Positions 18,620 through 28,363 of a DNA stretch of 64,000 bases are shown here, in pieces. The notes beneath the pieces are model-generated. The model was not told the DNA's origin. It worked only from the letters and a program-made list of their open reading frames with translations, and searched no databases. The translations under genes were made by a program, and so were the position numbers. How positions within the stretch are numbered: the stretch's first letter is position 1; each line of letters opens with the position of its first letter. The stretch is from positions 62,001 to 126,000 of the forward strand of contig JAUSMR010000076.1 of assembly GCA_030645955.1 (NCBI GenBank). Direction: 5' to 3'. This DNA is from Gallionella sp. Its GTDB lineage: Bacteria; Pseudomonadota; Gammaproteobacteria; Burkholderiales; Gallionellaceae.

Positions 18620-19381
18620 TCACACCGACTCTTTTAGTTTGCGATTTCTCCCGCGCCGATCGAGCAGGTAGAAGGCGAGAACAACAAGGATGATAAGACC
18701 AATAATGAGCACGGATACCCAGGGGCCGAAGGCAGCGGCGCGGGTATAGAGGCCGAACAGCAGATAGGCCCAACCTGCAATAGTCATGAAGGTGCCGGCG
18801 AGCACGACCAACAGCGTCAGCCAGGCGGGGAAACCCAGCAGGAAACCGATAACGCTGCCCACCACCGGTCCCGTCATCCAGAAGGGAAACCAGACGAAAA
18901 TAAAGAGCCCGGCGATGCCGTAGCGGCGCACCATATCGTGGTGGCGCTCTGCAGCTGACTGCGTGCGCTCAAGAAAGCGCTTCAGTCTTGGAAACTCCAC
19001 CAACTTGCGAATGCTTAAAACAAACACGGGATAAAACAACAACACCACCACGGTCTCCACCCACATATTCACCGGTATCACGAGGGCGTGACCATAACCG
19101 GAGGCATAGCCTATGGACATGGCCACGACCGTGCCAAAGATTAGGTTGGTGAAGCTCATGGCGCCGATCATTTCCGAGGTTTGTGGCGACCAAAAAGCGA
19201 CCAGCCCCATGACGATGAGACCGGCGAGTGCGATAGCAATACCAAGCAACAAGATGAGCCCTTCGGTCGTCTTGAACAACTGGTGCCAAACGGGTTTGGG
19301 CGGACTCTCAACGGTGGGTGCAAGCTTTGTATCTTCGTCGTTCACGGCAACAGTATAGAGATGCGATTCTGGCAGGGACAT
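18620..19381 (-). CDS. Multi-pass inner-membrane protein, small multidrug export/COG2426-like
   Basis: About 253 residues from the ATG at 19381; the frame extends upstream but that part is Arg/Ser-rich with no family character. Five or six transmembrane segments are visible (for example 'EGLILLLGIAIALAGLIVMG' and 'YGIAGLFIFVWFPFWMTGP'). The 'RYGIAGLFIFVWFPFW.TG..VG..IG' pattern resembles the putative small multidrug export family (COG2426). The transport function is not proven for that family. It is convergent with mscL and shares direction with the hydrolase gene upstream. Confidence 0.65.
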   Translation of the reverse strand: MSLPESHLYTVAVNDEDTKLAPTVESPPKPVWHQLFKTTEGLILLLGIAIALAGLIVMGLVAFWSPQTSEMIGAMSFTNLIFGTVVAMSIGYASGYGHALVIPVNMWVETVVVLLFYPVFVLSIRKLVEFPRLKRFLERTQSAAERHHDMVRRYGIAGLFIFVWFPFWMTGPVVGSVIGFLLGFPAWLTLLVVLAGTFMTIAGWAYLLFGLYTRAAAFGPWVSVLIIGLIILVVLAFYLLDRRGRNRKLKESV

Positions 19382-19556
19382 GATTATCGCTAAAAACGTA
19401 ACCGGCGTTTTAAATATTCTCTGGATTTCAATCAAGTCTGATCCTGCTGGGCTTCCGCGGCGCAAACGACTCGCGGCGCAACAGCGGGCTGGCGCTGGGT
19501 TACCAAGGTTGTTAAGTAAAGAGGAAGTGCGCTCTCGCCCGCTTCGCTTCATCCAC

Positions 19557-20453
19557 TCAACGATGCTTCCACCAGTCTGCAATGATGCTCCCTACAGCGG
19601 GATTGACCATGTAGCCGTATGAGCGATGGCAATTCAGGCCTTCATCGCTGCGGAAGAAGTTGTAGAGTCCATGGCAGTGATCTTCAATAGACTCTACCAA
19701 ACCCAGTTCCAGCATAGCGCGAAAACTCTCGTTTAAATTTTGATTGAGCGCAGTGACGTCGCCCTCGGCTGCCAGATTTATCCAGCGGCGGATCAGATCA
19801 GGATAACTTTTTCCCCCTGGCCCACTCATACCCAGCAAACGCCGATGTATGTAATGCATGCCCATGGGGCTGCCGAGCGTCAGAAAGTCTACTTTGCCTT
19901 TCAGCCCTTCCTGATGTGAAAGCTCCCACAATGTATCGTAGGCGATGACGGAACCGAGACTATGCCCGATCAGCAGCACATCTTCTTGATGCTCAAGCAT
20001 GGGGCGCAGTGTCTGTTTTAACAGATCACGAATCTTGCGGGCGACATCATCGGTATTATCAAAATAGCGGTCGACTTCATGGGCAGTACTGCGCATCTCT
20101 TCGGGCAGCAATCGTATCAGCAGTGGGATGTGATCTCCCAGCGCCAGCAGCAAGCGGCTCAGCCATATATTCCAGGATTTTGCATCCTGAATATCCTGCT
20201 CAGTGGGGCCATGTTTGTTGATCAGTGCATCGATCCATGGGATATCGCTGGTGCTATCCTTATATGCTTGGTAATAAAGGTAGTTCCAGCCAACAAGATG
20301 GAACTGCGGGTAGCTGGCCTGCAGTGTATCGGCCACAGCGCTATCGGCGCGGCGAACTCCTTCAACAAGGGTACGCCAGAGTAATGCACGATGCAGTACT
20401 GCCTCAGGCTTGGGGTTCTTTCCCGGTACGTAGATGATCTGCTTTGTTGTCAT
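19557..20453 (-). CDS. Alpha/beta-hydrolase (lipase-like)
   Basis: 298 residues. The nucleophile elbow GHSLGS lies at about residue 165 (LLIGHSLGSVIAYDTL), followed by 'LTLGSPMG', the usual pattern of class-3-lipase/DUF-type serine hydrolases. A C-terminal 'DHCHGLYNFFRSDE' probably supplies the catalytic His. No signal peptide, so a cytosolic enzyme is likely. Substrate unknown; esterase or lysophospholipase activity is possible. No partner gene is evident. Confidence 0.75.
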   Translation of the reverse strand: MTTKQIIYVPGKNPKPEAVLHRALLWRTLVEGVRRADSAVADTLQASYPQFHLVGWNYLYYQAYKDSTSDIPWIDALINKHGPTEQDIQDAKSWNIWLSRLLLALGDHIPLLIRLLPEEMRSTAHEVDRYFDNTDDVARKIRDLLKQTLRPMLEHQEDVLLIGHSLGSVIAYDTLWELSHQEGLKGKVDFLTLGSPMGMHYIHRRLLGMSGPGGKSYPDLIRRWINLAAEGDVTALNQNLNESFRAMLELGLVESIEDHCHGLYNFFRSDEGLNCHRSYGYMVNPAVGSIIADWWKHR

Positions 20454-20861
20454 AGTGAATTTTTTACGATTCAGACCCCTGATAATCCGAGTTGAGTCTG
20501 CGGGGATTTTTTAAAATGACACTGTTGGAAGGATGCCTGTCATTGCAGGTTTTGGATCGTGGCGGATTTCGTCAGGATACGCAACAGCGCGTCATCAGCG
20601 CAACATTCACATAGGGCACAATAACCAATGACTTGCTGGCGTTGTTTACCCGCTTATTTGTCCGGCACGGTGAAGTATTAAGTCCGTTCGGGCTGAGCTT
20701 GTCGAAGCCCCTTCACCTTTCGACAAGCTCAAGGCGAACGGACTTCAAACATAATCTTGCCGGATCAATAGTCAATGGCTATGCAGACCTCTTCGAGATA
20801 ATTCGGGCGCCTGCGCCAAGAAAGTGGGCCTTACCCGCCTGATGAACAATCCGGGGGAACG
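20454..20861. other. 408-bp gap holding a palindromic repeat
   Basis: No supported gene. The one recognisable object is the inverted repeat at 20681-20744 listed separately. The remainder shows no gene-like codon pattern, tRNA or T-tailed hairpin. Confidence 0.5.
20681..20744. repeat. Palindromic repeat with agtccgttcg arms
   Basis: Arms agtccgttcgggctgagctt and its near complement (aagctcaaggcgaacggact) around a short loop. This is a very common dispersed intergenic element of beta- and gammaproteobacteria. Confidence 0.85.
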
Positions 20862-22091
20862 CTAGCTTCGGTAACTGGCGTTTATCTTGACGTAATCGTA
20901 AGAGAAGTCGCAGGTCCACAGCCGCGCTTCGGCGGCGCCGCGATTCAACGCCACGCGGATGGTGATGTCGCTTTGCTGCATGATGCGCTGGCCGTCTTCC
21001 TCGCGGTAGCTGGCGGCGCGGCCGCCGTTTTCGGCGACCAGCACCTCATCCAGATACAGTTTGAGCGCGGCGACATCCAGATCATCTATGCCCGCATAAC
21101 CTATCGCGGCAAGGATGCGTCCAAGATTTGGATCGGAGGCGAAGAACGCGGTCTTGACCAGCGGCGAGCGCGCGATGGCGTAGCCAATCTGTTTGCATTC
21201 GGCCTCGTCAAGTCCGCCCTCGACCTGCACGGTGATGAATTTGGTGGCGCCTTCGCCGTCGCGCACGATGGCTTGCGCCAGATAAATCGCGACTTCGGTG
21301 ACGGCAGCCTGCAGTTCGGCGAAGCCCGCGCCGCTCGCATCGCGGATTTCCGGCAAGGCGGTCTGGCCGGTGGCGATCAGCATCAGCGCGTCGTTGGTGG
21401 AAGTGTCGCCGTCCACGGTGATGCAGTTGAACGAACGGTTGGCGGCTTCGCTGACCATACGTTGCAATAACGGTTGTGAAATCGCGGCATCGGTGGCGAT
21501 GTAACCGAGCATGGTCGCCATGTTCGGGTGGATCATGCCGGAGCCTTTGGCGATGCCGGTGATGGTGATTTGCGCACCGCCGATCTGCACTTGTCTGGAA
21601 ATTGCCTTGGCGACGATGTCGGTGGTCATGATCGCCTGTGCCGCGTCATACCAGTTGTCGGCGCGCATATTTGCGACACAGCCGGGCAAGCCGGCGGCAA
21701 TCCTGGCTACCGGCAGCGGCTCCATGATGACGCCGGTGGAGAACGGCAGAATCTGGGTAGCCTTGCAGTCCAGCAAACCCGCCAGTGCCGCGCAGGTGGT
21801 ACGCGCATCCTGCATACCCTGCTCGCCGGTTCCGGCATTGGCGTTGCCGGTGTTGATCACCAGTGCGCGTATGCCATCCAGTTGCGCAAGGTGTTCACGC
21901 GCGACGATCACCGGGGCGGCGCAAAAACGATTTTTTGTGAACACACCGGCGACCCGCGCGCCAGCGCACAATTGCATCACCAGCAAATCCTTGCGGTTTT
22001 CGCGCTTGATGCCAGCTTCCGTGACGCCCAAAGAAACGCCCGCAACGGGCAACAGTTGTGCCGCGACGGGCGGTGTCAGATTGACTGGCAT
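20862..22091 (-). CDS. argJ: Bifunctional glutamate N-acetyltransferase / amino-acid acetyltransferase ArgJ
   Basis: 409 residues, full length for ArgJ. It recycles acetyl groups between N-acetylornithine and glutamate in the cyclic arginine pathway, and can also use acetyl-CoA. The self-cleavage site is visible: '[15 protein letters not shown]', where cleavage before the Thr (about residue 190) yields the alpha and beta chains. The oxyanion region 'STGVI' (about residue 120) is also present. It lies between a cNMP-binding-domain gene and a hydrolase, all minus strand; no other arg gene is in the window. Confidence 0.97.
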   Translation of the reverse strand: MPVNLTPPVAAQLLPVAGVSLGVTEAGIKRENRKDLLVMQLCAGARVAGVFTKNRFCAAPVIVAREHLAQLDGIRALVINTGNANAGTGEQGMQDARTTCAALAGLLDCKATQILPFSTGVIMEPLPVARIAAGLPGCVANMRADNWYDAAQAIMTTDIVAKAISRQVQIGGAQITITGIAKGSGMIHPNMATMLGYIATDAAISQPLLQRMVSEAANRSFNCITVDGDTSTNDALMLIATGQTALPEIRDASGAGFAELQAAVTEVAIYLAQAIVRDGEGATKFITVQVEGGLDEAECKQIGYAIARSPLVKTAFFASDPNLGRILAAIGYAGIDDLDVAALKLYLDEVLVAENGGRAASYREEDGQRIMQQSDITIRVALNRGAAEARLWTCDFSYDYVKINASYRS

Positions 22092-22120
22092 GAACTAGTT
22101 CCTGATTCTGAATATGGTGG

Positions 22121-22190
22121 AGCTGGTAGCTTGTGGCTGGTAGCTTGTAGCAAAACCGGCTGGCCACCTGCTACAGGCTACCAGCTACCC
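22121..22190. repeat. Imperfect inverted repeat between argJ and the cNMP-domain gene
   Basis: Two tandem ctggtagcttgt units face a gctacaggctaccagctacc arm, giving a hairpin in the 104-bp gap. Built like the other dispersed repeats of this window; function unknown. Confidence 0.65.
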
Positions 22191-22195
22191 GCTGC

Positions 22196-22681
22196 CTAAT
22201 AGCGTCCGTGGATACGGTAGATGTAATTGCTCAGCTCCGCCGATTGGGCGTTCATGCGGCGCACGATACCATGCACGTCGCGCACTACACCGCGCATTAC
22301 TTTGTATACGATCAGCGGATGGCTATTGATCAGTGTCTCAAACTTGGCCCTGGGCATGCTCAGCACCTTGGTATCGCCGACCGCGGTAAGAGTCGCGCTG
22401 ATATGTGCGGAGGTGCCGCCCGCAAACGTGATGATGCCTGCCAGATCGCCTGGTTTAAGCACGTGGATCGCGGCTTCTCCCTCGCTGCTTTGAATTCTCA
22501 CCTGTACCTCGCCATGCGCAAGAATATACAGATTGTCCGGTTGATCGAATCCCGGACGGATAATTGCCTGGCCAGCCTTGAAGTCCTGAACCTCGAACAA
22601 TCTTGCGATAATATCCACTTCGGCATCGTTCAATTCCTCGGTAATCGTCGAGGTGCGCAGCGTATCAATTATTAATGACAT
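22196..22681 (-). CDS. Cyclic-nucleotide-binding-domain protein without a DNA-binding domain
   Basis: About 161 residues from the ATG at 22681, which has AAAGGAG 8 bases upstream; a start at 22699 lacks such a site. Residues ~20-130 form a Crp-type cNMP-binding beta-roll ('GQAIIRPGFDQPDNLYILAHGEV', 'LKPGDLAG'). No helix-turn-helix follows: the C-terminus is a helix with 'RRMNAQSAELSNYI'. It is therefore a stand-alone sensor or subunit, not a transcription factor. It sits 18 bp after secA on the same strand and is probably cotranscribed. Whether it binds cAMP, c-di-GMP or nothing cannot be told. Confidence 0.8.
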   Translation of the reverse strand: MSLIIDTLRTSTITEELNDAEVDIIARLFEVQDFKAGQAIIRPGFDQPDNLYILAHGEVQVRIQSSEGEAAIHVLKPGDLAGIITFAGGTSAHISATLTAVGDTKVLSMPRAKFETLINSHPLIVYKVMRGVVRDVHGIVRRMNAQSAELSNYIYRIHGRY

Positions 22682-22699
22682 CAAACTCTCCTTTGCCAA

Positions 22700-25438
22700 T
22701 TAGCTCAATTTTCCATGACATTGCTTGTATTTCCTGCCAGACCCGCATGGACAAGGGTCATTGCGCCCCACCTTTTGCATGTCGCGCACAAACGGTTTAT
22801 GGGCCTCACCGGTTGAGTCGGCATCGGCTGTCTGCCCCAATGCCTCATCGTAATCCGAGTGATGATACTGCACATTTCCCGGTGCGGGTGGCGCTTCTAC
22901 CGCCTCGACCTCCGCCTCGTTGCGCACTTGCACGGTCATCAACACCTGCGTCACTTCGCGCTTGATCGCGTCCAGCATGGTGGAAAACAATTCAAACGCT
23001 TCACGTTTGTATTCCTGCTTGGGGTTCTTCTGCGCATAACCGCGCAAATGAATACCCTGGCGCAAATGATCCAGTGCGGCCAGATGTTCGCGCCAATGCA
23101 CATCCAGGTTTTGCAACATGATTGCCCGCTCGTAATGATGCAGCGCCTCCCCTCCTGCCAGATCGATTTTGGCCTGATATTGCTGCTGGGCATGTTCGAT
23201 GACGCGGATACGCAAGCCCGCTTCATTCAATTGTTTATCTTCTTCCAGCCATCGCACCAGCGGCAATTCTAAACGAAACTCGGCAGCCAATGCTTTTTCC
23301 AGCGCGTGAACATCCCATTGTTCTTCCATGCTGTGCGGCGGAATATACAGGGCGATGGTATCTGCCAGCACCCCCTCGCGCATCGCCTGGATAGTTTCGG
23401 AAATATCCGAGCTTTCCAGCAGCTCGCTGCGCTGCTGATAAACCACTTTGCGCTGATCATTGGACACGTCGTCATATTCGAGGATCTGCTTGCGCATATC
23501 AAAGTTGCGCGCCTCGACTTTGCGCTGCGCATTCTCGAGGGCGCGCGTCACCCAGTTGTGCTCGATGGCCTCGCCCTCAGGCAGCTTGAATTTATTCATG
23601 ATCGCCGCCACGCGGTCGGAGGCGAAGATGCGCAACAGCGGGTCTTCCAGCGATAGATAGAAACGGCTGGAACCGGGGTCGCCCTGGCGCCCGGAGCGCC
23701 CGCGCAACTGGTTATCCACGCGGCGCGACTCGTGACGTTCGGTGCCGATGATGTGCAACCCGCCGCTGTCCAGCACCTGCTGGTGCAATTGCTGCCATTC
23801 GGATTTCAACTGCGCGATGCGCTGCTCCCTGCCCATATCGCCCGGGGTTGCCTCGTCCGGGCTTTCGCCAGCGTGAATGTGGTCGATCTGCTTCTCGACA
23901 TTGCCGCCCAGCACAATGTCCGTGCCGCGCCCTGCCATGTTGGTGGCAATGGTGACCATCTTGGGCCGCCCGGCCTGCGCAACGATCTCCGCCTCACGCG
24001 CATGCTGCTTGGCGTTCAGCACCTGGTGCGGCAGCTTTTCCTTTTCCAGCAGATTTGACAGCAGCTCGGAATTCTCAATCGAGGTCGTGCCCACCAGCAC
24101 CGGCTGGCCGCGCTCGTAACAATCCTTGATATCTTCGATCACCGCGCGATATTTTTCCGGGGCGGTAAGATATACCTTGTCCATCATGTCCTTGCGGATG
24201 GTCGGGCGATGCGGCGGAATGATCACCGTTTCCAGGCCGTAGATTTGCTGGAATTCATATGCCTCGGTATCCGCCGTGCCGGTCATGCCGGCCAGTTTGT
24301 GATACATGCGGAAATAATTCTGGAAGGTGATCGAGGCCAGCGTCTGGTTTTCCTTCTGGATCGCCACGCCCTCTTTCGCTTCCACCGCCTGATGCAGGCC
24401 GTCCGACCAGCGCCGCCCGGCCATCAAGCGCCCGGTGAATTCGTCCACGATGATGACTTCGCCGTCCTGCACGACGTAGTGCTGGTCGCGGTGAAACAGG
24501 TTGTGCGCACGCAATGCCGCATACAGGTTGTGGATCAGCGTGATGTTGGCGGGGTCGTACAGGCTGCCGCTGGCAGGCAGCAAGCCGGCTTGGGTGAGAA
24601 TACTTTCCGCATGTTCGTGGCCAATTTCGGTAAGCAATATCTGATGATTTTTCTCATCCACACTGAAGTCGCCCGGCCCATCCTCCACGGCTTGCCGCTG
24701 CAACTGGGGAACCAGCTTGTCCATGCGCACATAAATGTCGACATTATCTTCTGCCTGCCCGGAAATAATCAGCGGGGTACGCGCCTCGTCGATCAGGATC
24801 GAGTCAACCTCGTCCACGATGGCGTAGTTGAGCGGGCGCTGGTATCGTTCCTCGGCATGCGTCGCCATGTTGTCGCGCAGGTAATCAAAACCGAATTCGT
24901 TGTTGGTGCCGTAAGTAACGTCGGCAGCGTATGCGGCCTGCTTGTCGGAATGCGGCATCTGCGACAGGATCACACCCACCGACAAACCAAGGAATCGGTA
25001 CAGTTTGCCCATCCACTCGGCATCGCGGCTGGCCAGATAATCATTCACCGTGACGACATGCACGCCCTTGCCGGAAATCGCATTCAGGTAAACCGGCAGG
25101 GTGGCCATCAGGGTTTTGCCTTCGCCGGTGCGCATTTCGGCAATCTTGCCGTAATGCAAAACCATTCCGCCGATCAGTTGCTCATCGTAATGGCGCAACC
25201 CCAATGCGCGGATGCTTGCCTCGCGCACCACGGCAAACGCCTCCGGCAGCAGCGCATCGAGCGTTTCGCCCTGAACAAAACGCTGCCTGAAACTATCGGT
25301 CTTCTGGCGTAATTCATCATCACTCAACTTGGAGATGCCGGCTTCCAGCTTGTTGATGGATAGCACGACGGCGCGATACTGTTTGAGCAGGCGGTCATTG
25401 CGACTGCCGAAAACACTTTTCAACATGCTGGAAATCAT
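22700..25438 (-). CDS. secA: Preprotein translocase ATPase SecA
   Basis: 912 residues, typical. Walker A '[10 protein letters not shown]' (about 102-111), DEAD-like '[14 protein letters not shown]' (about 208-221), the preprotein cross-linking domain, helicase motifs ('[12 protein letters not shown]', 'NMAGRGTDI', '[12 protein letters not shown]'), and the C-terminal zinc/SecB-binding tail '[15 protein letters not shown]'. It drives Sec-dependent export with Sec[18 protein letters not shown] at the start matches other betaproteobacteria, supporting the first ATG. The cNMP-domain gene follows immediately; an M23 peptidase gene is upstream. Confidence 0.98.
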   Translation of the reverse strand: MISSMLKSVFGSRNDRLLKQYRAVVLSINKLEAGISKLSDDELRQKTDSFRQRFVQGETLDALLPEAFAVVREASIRALGLRHYDEQLIGGMVLHYGKIAEMRTGEGKTLMATLPVYLNAISGKGVHVVTVNDYLASRDAEWMGKLYRFLGLSVGVILSQMPHSDKQAAYAADVTYGTNNEFGFDYLRDNMATHAEERYQRPLNYAIVDEVDSILIDEARTPLIISGQAEDNVDIYVRMDKLVPQLQRQAVEDGPGDFSVDEKNHQILLTEIGHEHAESILTQAGLLPASGSLYDPANITLIHNLYAALRAHNLFHRDQHYVVQDGEVIIVDEFTGRLMAGRRWSDGLHQAVEAKEGVAIQKENQTLASITFQNYFRMYHKLAGMTGTADTEAYEFQQIYGLETVIIPPHRPTIRKDMMDKVYLTAPEKYRAVIEDIKDCYERGQPVLVGTTSIENSELLSNLLEKEKLPHQVLNAKQHAREAEIVAQAGRPKMVTIATNMAGRGTDIVLGGNVEKQIDHIHAGESPDEATPGDMGREQRIAQLKSEWQQLHQQVLDSGGLHIIGTERHESRRVDNQLRGRSGRQGDPGSSRFYLSLEDPLLRIFASDRVAAIMNKFKLPEGEAIEHNWVTRALENAQRKVEARNFDMRKQILEYDDVSNDQRKVVYQQRSELLESSDISETIQAMREGVLADTIALYIPPHSMEEQWDVHALEKALAAEFRLELPLVRWLEEDKQLNEAGLRIRVIEHAQQQYQAKIDLAGGEALHHYERAIMLQNLDVHWREHLAALDHLRQGIHLRGYAQKNPKQEYKREAFELFSTMLDAIKREVTQVLMTVQVRNEAEVEAVEAPPAPGNVQYHHSDYDEALGQTADADSTGEAHKPFVRDMQKVGRNDPCPCGSGRKYKQCHGKLS

Positions 25439-25470
25439 AAATTTTCGTTTTCTCGACTACAAATAATAAA

Positions 25471-25496
25471 GGGTGAGGCTATTCATCACCTCACCC
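25471..25496 (-). terminator. Candidate terminator between the M23 peptidase gene and secA
   Basis: An 8-bp perfect stem (gggtgagg / cctcaccc) with a 10-nt loop; on the minus strand it is followed by tttattattt. It would end the M23 transcript upstream of secA. The T-run is broken, so efficiency is uncertain. Confidence 0.45.
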
Positions 25497-25660
25497 TCAC
25501 CAATATCCATCACCATTAACAGGATGTTGAAAAACTATTGCGGAGCGATGATGCTGCGTTGGGAACCGGCTCGGAATATTCATTTGCTTTGTGTCAACTG
25601 CGTTTATTTGCCGATTTCCGCCTTGCCTGATCGCCCCTCGCGACCTTTTTTAACCCCCGG

Positions 25661-26587
25661 TTAACTGGCGGATTTTTGCAGGAAGCGCACGGGATTCTGG
25701 GCGACACCCTGATAGCGAACTTCAAAGTGCAAGTGGTTGCCGGTGGAACGCCCGGTGCTTCCCACCTCGGCAATCTTCTCTCCGCGCCTCACCACTTGGC
25801 CAACCTTCACCATCAATCGCGAAGCATGCGCGTAGCGAGTGATGATGCCTTTACCGTGATCCAATTCAACCATATTACCATACTGGGGATGGTTGTCCGC
25901 GTATGCCACCACGCCACCTGCCGAAGCATGAATCGGTGTTCCTGCGTTCACCATGTAATCCACACCTTCATGCATGGCGCCTGACCCGTTAAAGGGGTCT
26001 ATTCGCCAGCCAAAATTCGAGGAATACATGCCCTCATTGACTGGTGGGATAGAGGGCAGCAATTTACGGCTCAATTGATTCTGCAGCAGCATCGTTTCCA
26101 GAGCCAGCAACTTGTCGCTGCGGTCATTGACCACCTGGGTCAATCTGCTCAGTTGCTGATCCAGACTGGTCACCGACATTCCCTGTGCGGGCAAAACCAC
26201 CAGCGGCCCACCCTGGGCGAGTGGCTGGGCAAACTGGAATTCGTCCGGCTTCATACCGGACAGCTTGGCCAAACGCGCGCCCAACGCGTCCAGGCGCTGC
26301 ACCTGCGCTTGCATCTGCCCAACTCGTGCCGCCATGGCACCCAAACTACTATGCAAGTAGGATTCCTGTTTTTGTTGCTCTGCGCTGCGCACCTCGGATA
26401 TCAAGGTGCGCATCTCATCAGCCAGGCCTTCAGGGGCAAAGCGTATCAGCACGTACTGCAAACTGAACGCGGCAACCAGCAACAACCCCAACAGCAACGG
26501 CATCAAAAACAGTAAATGTCTGCCACCCAGCGTAATGCTGCGGGTGCGAGCTTTTGCCAAACGATTGGAAACTATAATAATATTCAT
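25661..26587 (-). CDS. M23 (LytM) family metallopeptidase, membrane-anchored
   Basis: 308 residues. A single N-terminal transmembrane segment (about 25-48, LLFLMPLLLGLLLVAAFSLQ), a coiled-coil region (about 60-150), then a C-terminal LytM domain. The zinc ligands are present: H in 'MHEGVDYM' with its Asp, and the HxH of 'GNHLHFEVRY'. Members cleave peptidoglycan cross-bridges or, when degenerate, activate amidases; the intact motifs favour an active enzyme. It is divergent from the DciA-like gene and near the dcw cluster, consistent with cell-wall work. Confidence 0.88.
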   Translation of the reverse strand: MNIIIVSNRLAKARTRSITLGGRHLLFLMPLLLGLLLVAAFSLQYVLIRFAPEGLADEMRTLISEVRSAEQQKQESYLHSSLGAMAARVGQMQAQVQRLDALGARLAKLSGMKPDEFQFAQPLAQGGPLVVLPAQGMSVTSLDQQLSRLTQVVNDRSDKLLALETMLLQNQLSRKLLPSIPPVNEGMYSSNFGWRIDPFNGSGAMHEGVDYMVNAGTPIHASAGGVVAYADNHPQYGNMVELDHGKGIITRYAHASRLMVKVGQVVRRGEKIAEVGSTGRSTGNHLHFEVRYQGVAQNPVRFLQKSAS

Positions 26588-26619
26588 GTCTTCCCCTATT
26601 TGGGTAATCGTAATACTTT

Positions 26620-27045
26620 ATGACCCATCAACTCAAATCACTGCTAATCAGCAATCAGGAACTCCGTCCATTACTGACAAAAGCGCACGAATTGAAGGTA
26701 TTGCAACAGCATTTTATTAGTGTCGCCCCCCCTTATCTTGCTCAATCCAGCCAGGTGCTGGGCCTGCAACTGGGGACGCTTAGCATCGCCGTTGCCAACT
26801 CCACCATGGCAGCAAAATTGCGCCAACTTGCGCCGGAACTGGCTACTCTGCTGCAAGGCAGGGGTTGTGAGATTAGCGGAATCCGCGTCAAGGTGCAAGT
26901 TTCCTACAATCGCAGCCAACCCAAACCCGCGCCTCGCAAACTTGGCAAAATGGCACAAAACGCACTGATGGAACTTAGCCAAAGCCTGCCGGATGATTCA
27001 ACGCTCAAACTCGCACTGGAAAAAATGATCAAAGCAGAAGGCTAA
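26620..27045 (+). CDS. DciA/DUF721 family protein
   Basis: 141 residues. The core 'LQLGTLSIAVANSTMAAKLRQLAPELATLL' matches DUF721/DciA, the replicative-helicase loader of bacteria that lack DnaC. A basic Pro/Lys linker and a short C-terminal helix follow. It is divergent from the M23 gene and convergent toward lpxC; DUF721 genes are often found next to secA and lpxC in betaproteobacteria, which supports the call. Confidence 0.8.
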   Translation: MTHQLKSLLISNQELRPLLTKAHELKVLQQHFISVAPPYLAQSSQVLGLQLGTLSIAVANSTMAAKLRQLAPELATLLQGRGCEISGIRVKVQVSYNRSQPKPAPRKLGKMAQNALMELSQSLPDDSTLKLALEKMIKAEG

Positions 27046-27105
27046 CCAAAAACCCTGCTTAATGTAATGAGCGTGGCAGTTGCGCAGAAACTTCAGGGGT
27101 ACCCT

Positions 27106-27306
27106 TTACAATAGAATTTTCCAACCGGCCAACACATAGCGTTCCAATATGAACAGCAATGCCAAAACCAACAGCAGTAACACAGCGAATCTCAGCGTCT
27201 GCCAGGCGAATATAAGATAGCGGCGATTGCGCGTAAAGATATACATCCCGCCGCTTATCACCAGCAGCAATGCAACCAGAACTATAAACAGGCGCAAAAT
27301 CAACAT
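27106..27306 (-). CDS. Small membrane protein, two predicted TM helices
   Basis: 66 residues: TM1 'LFIVLVALLLVISGGMYIF' and TM2 'FAVLLLLVLALLFILERYV', joined by a short basic loop (TRNRRYLIFAW). It lies 26 bp downstream of lpxC on the same strand, so it may be the last gene of the dcw-lpxC transcript. Function unknown. Confidence 0.6.
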   Translation of the reverse strand: MLILRLFIVLVALLLVISGGMYIFTRNRRYLIFAWQTLRFAVLLLLVLALLFILERYVLAGWKILL

Positions 27307-27332
27307 GAACTTGTAACGCTAGATGTAATTCA

Positions 27333-28244
27333 TCAGGCAGTTTGCAATTGCAGGCGCAAGAACGCCGGAGCTTCTTCCACGCTATCAAACGTGACAAACT
27401 CCCAGGCTTGTTCGTCCGCGAGCAGTGCGCGCAGCAAGGCGTTATTCAAGGCATGGCCGGATTTGTATCCGGAGAACGCGCCGATCAGCGGGTGTCCCAA
27501 CAAGTAAAGATCGCCAATCGCGTCAAGCACCTTGTGTTTGACGAACTCATCCTCGAAACGCAGTCCGTCCGCGTTCAGCACACGGTAGTCATCCATCACG
27601 ATGGCGTTGTCCAGACTGCCGCCCAAGGCCAGGCCTTGCGCGCGCATATTTTCGACATCCTGCATGAAGCCGAAGGTTCGCGCCCGGCTGATATCGCGCA
27701 CGTAAGATTCTTCACCCAGATCGATCACCACATGCTGCTTGGCGCTTGCGAACACCGGGTGGGTGAAGTTGATAGTAAACGTCAATTTATAGCCGTGGTA
27801 TGGTTCAAAGCGCACCCATTTGTCGCCTTGTTTCACTTCGACGGTTTTTTTCACACGGATAAATTTTTTGGCGGCGGATTGCTCGACGATGCCCGCCGAT
27901 TGCAGCAGGAAGACGAATGTTCCGGCGCTGCCGTCCATGATCGGCACTTCCGCGCTGTCCAGATCAATGTATGCGTTGTCCACACCCAAGCCGGCCAGCG
28001 CCGACATCAGGTGCTCAATAGTGGCGACACGCACGCCATTCTGTTCCATACAGGTGGACAGGCGTGTGTCATGCACCAACTCTGCGCGCGCGCAAATTTC
28101 CTCGACCGGCTTCACGTCCACACGGCGGAATATGATACCGGTGTTAACCGGAGCCGGACGTAAACCAAGCATGACTTTTTCGCCGCTGTGCAAGCCGACT
28201 CCCGTCACGCTGACGGAATTTTTTAAGGTGCGTTGCTTAACCAT
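27333..28244 (-). CDS. lpxC: UDP-3-O-acyl-N-acetylglucosamine deacetylase LpxC
   Basis: About 303 residues from the ATG at 28244 ([21 protein letters not shown], the family's usual N-terminus); an ATG 24 bases upstream is possible. It catalyses the committed step of lipid A synthesis. Zinc ligands are visible: H in 'TIEHLMSAL' and the HxxxD of '[12 protein letters not shown]'; the catalytic His lies in 'KSGHALNN'. Placement after ftsZ is the standard proteobacterial order. An extended -10 (TGGTAGAAT) just upstream may add a local promoter. Confidence 0.97.
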   Translation of the reverse strand: MVKQRTLKNSVSVTGVGLHSGEKVMLGLRPAPVNTGIIFRRVDVKPVEEICARAELVHDTRLSTCMEQNGVRVATIEHLMSALAGLGVDNAYIDLDSAEVPIMDGSAGTFVFLLQSAGIVEQSAAKKFIRVKKTVEVKQGDKWVRFEPYHGYKLTFTINFTHPVFASAKQHVVIDLGEESYVRDISRARTFGFMQDVENMRAQGLALGGSLDNAIVMDDYRVLNADGLRFEDEFVKHKVLDAIGDLYLLGHPLIGAFSGYKSGHALNNALLRALLADEQAWEFVTFDSVEEAPAFLRLQLQTA

Positions 28245-28268
28245 TGGCGTCTTAAGCTTTAGAATCAT

Positions 28269-28283
28269 AAAGTAATTCTACCA
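28269..28283 (-). promoter_or_regulatory. Possible extended -10 promoter for lpxC
   Basis: TGGTAGAAT on the minus strand, with no convincing -35. lpxC commonly has a private promoter in the ftsZ-lpxC gap; this is the only candidate seen. Confidence 0.3.
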
Positions 28284-28363
28284 CAGCCCCCAAAGAGGCT
28301 TTGATGAGCAATTCGAAAACGCTACTTTGTGTTCTGCTCAATCCTCATTCTTTAATCCTGCTC

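Noticed and set aside
24209..25312. Long open frame antisense to secA
   Set aside because: SecA motifs on the minus strand are complete; the antisense frame has no recognisable domain.
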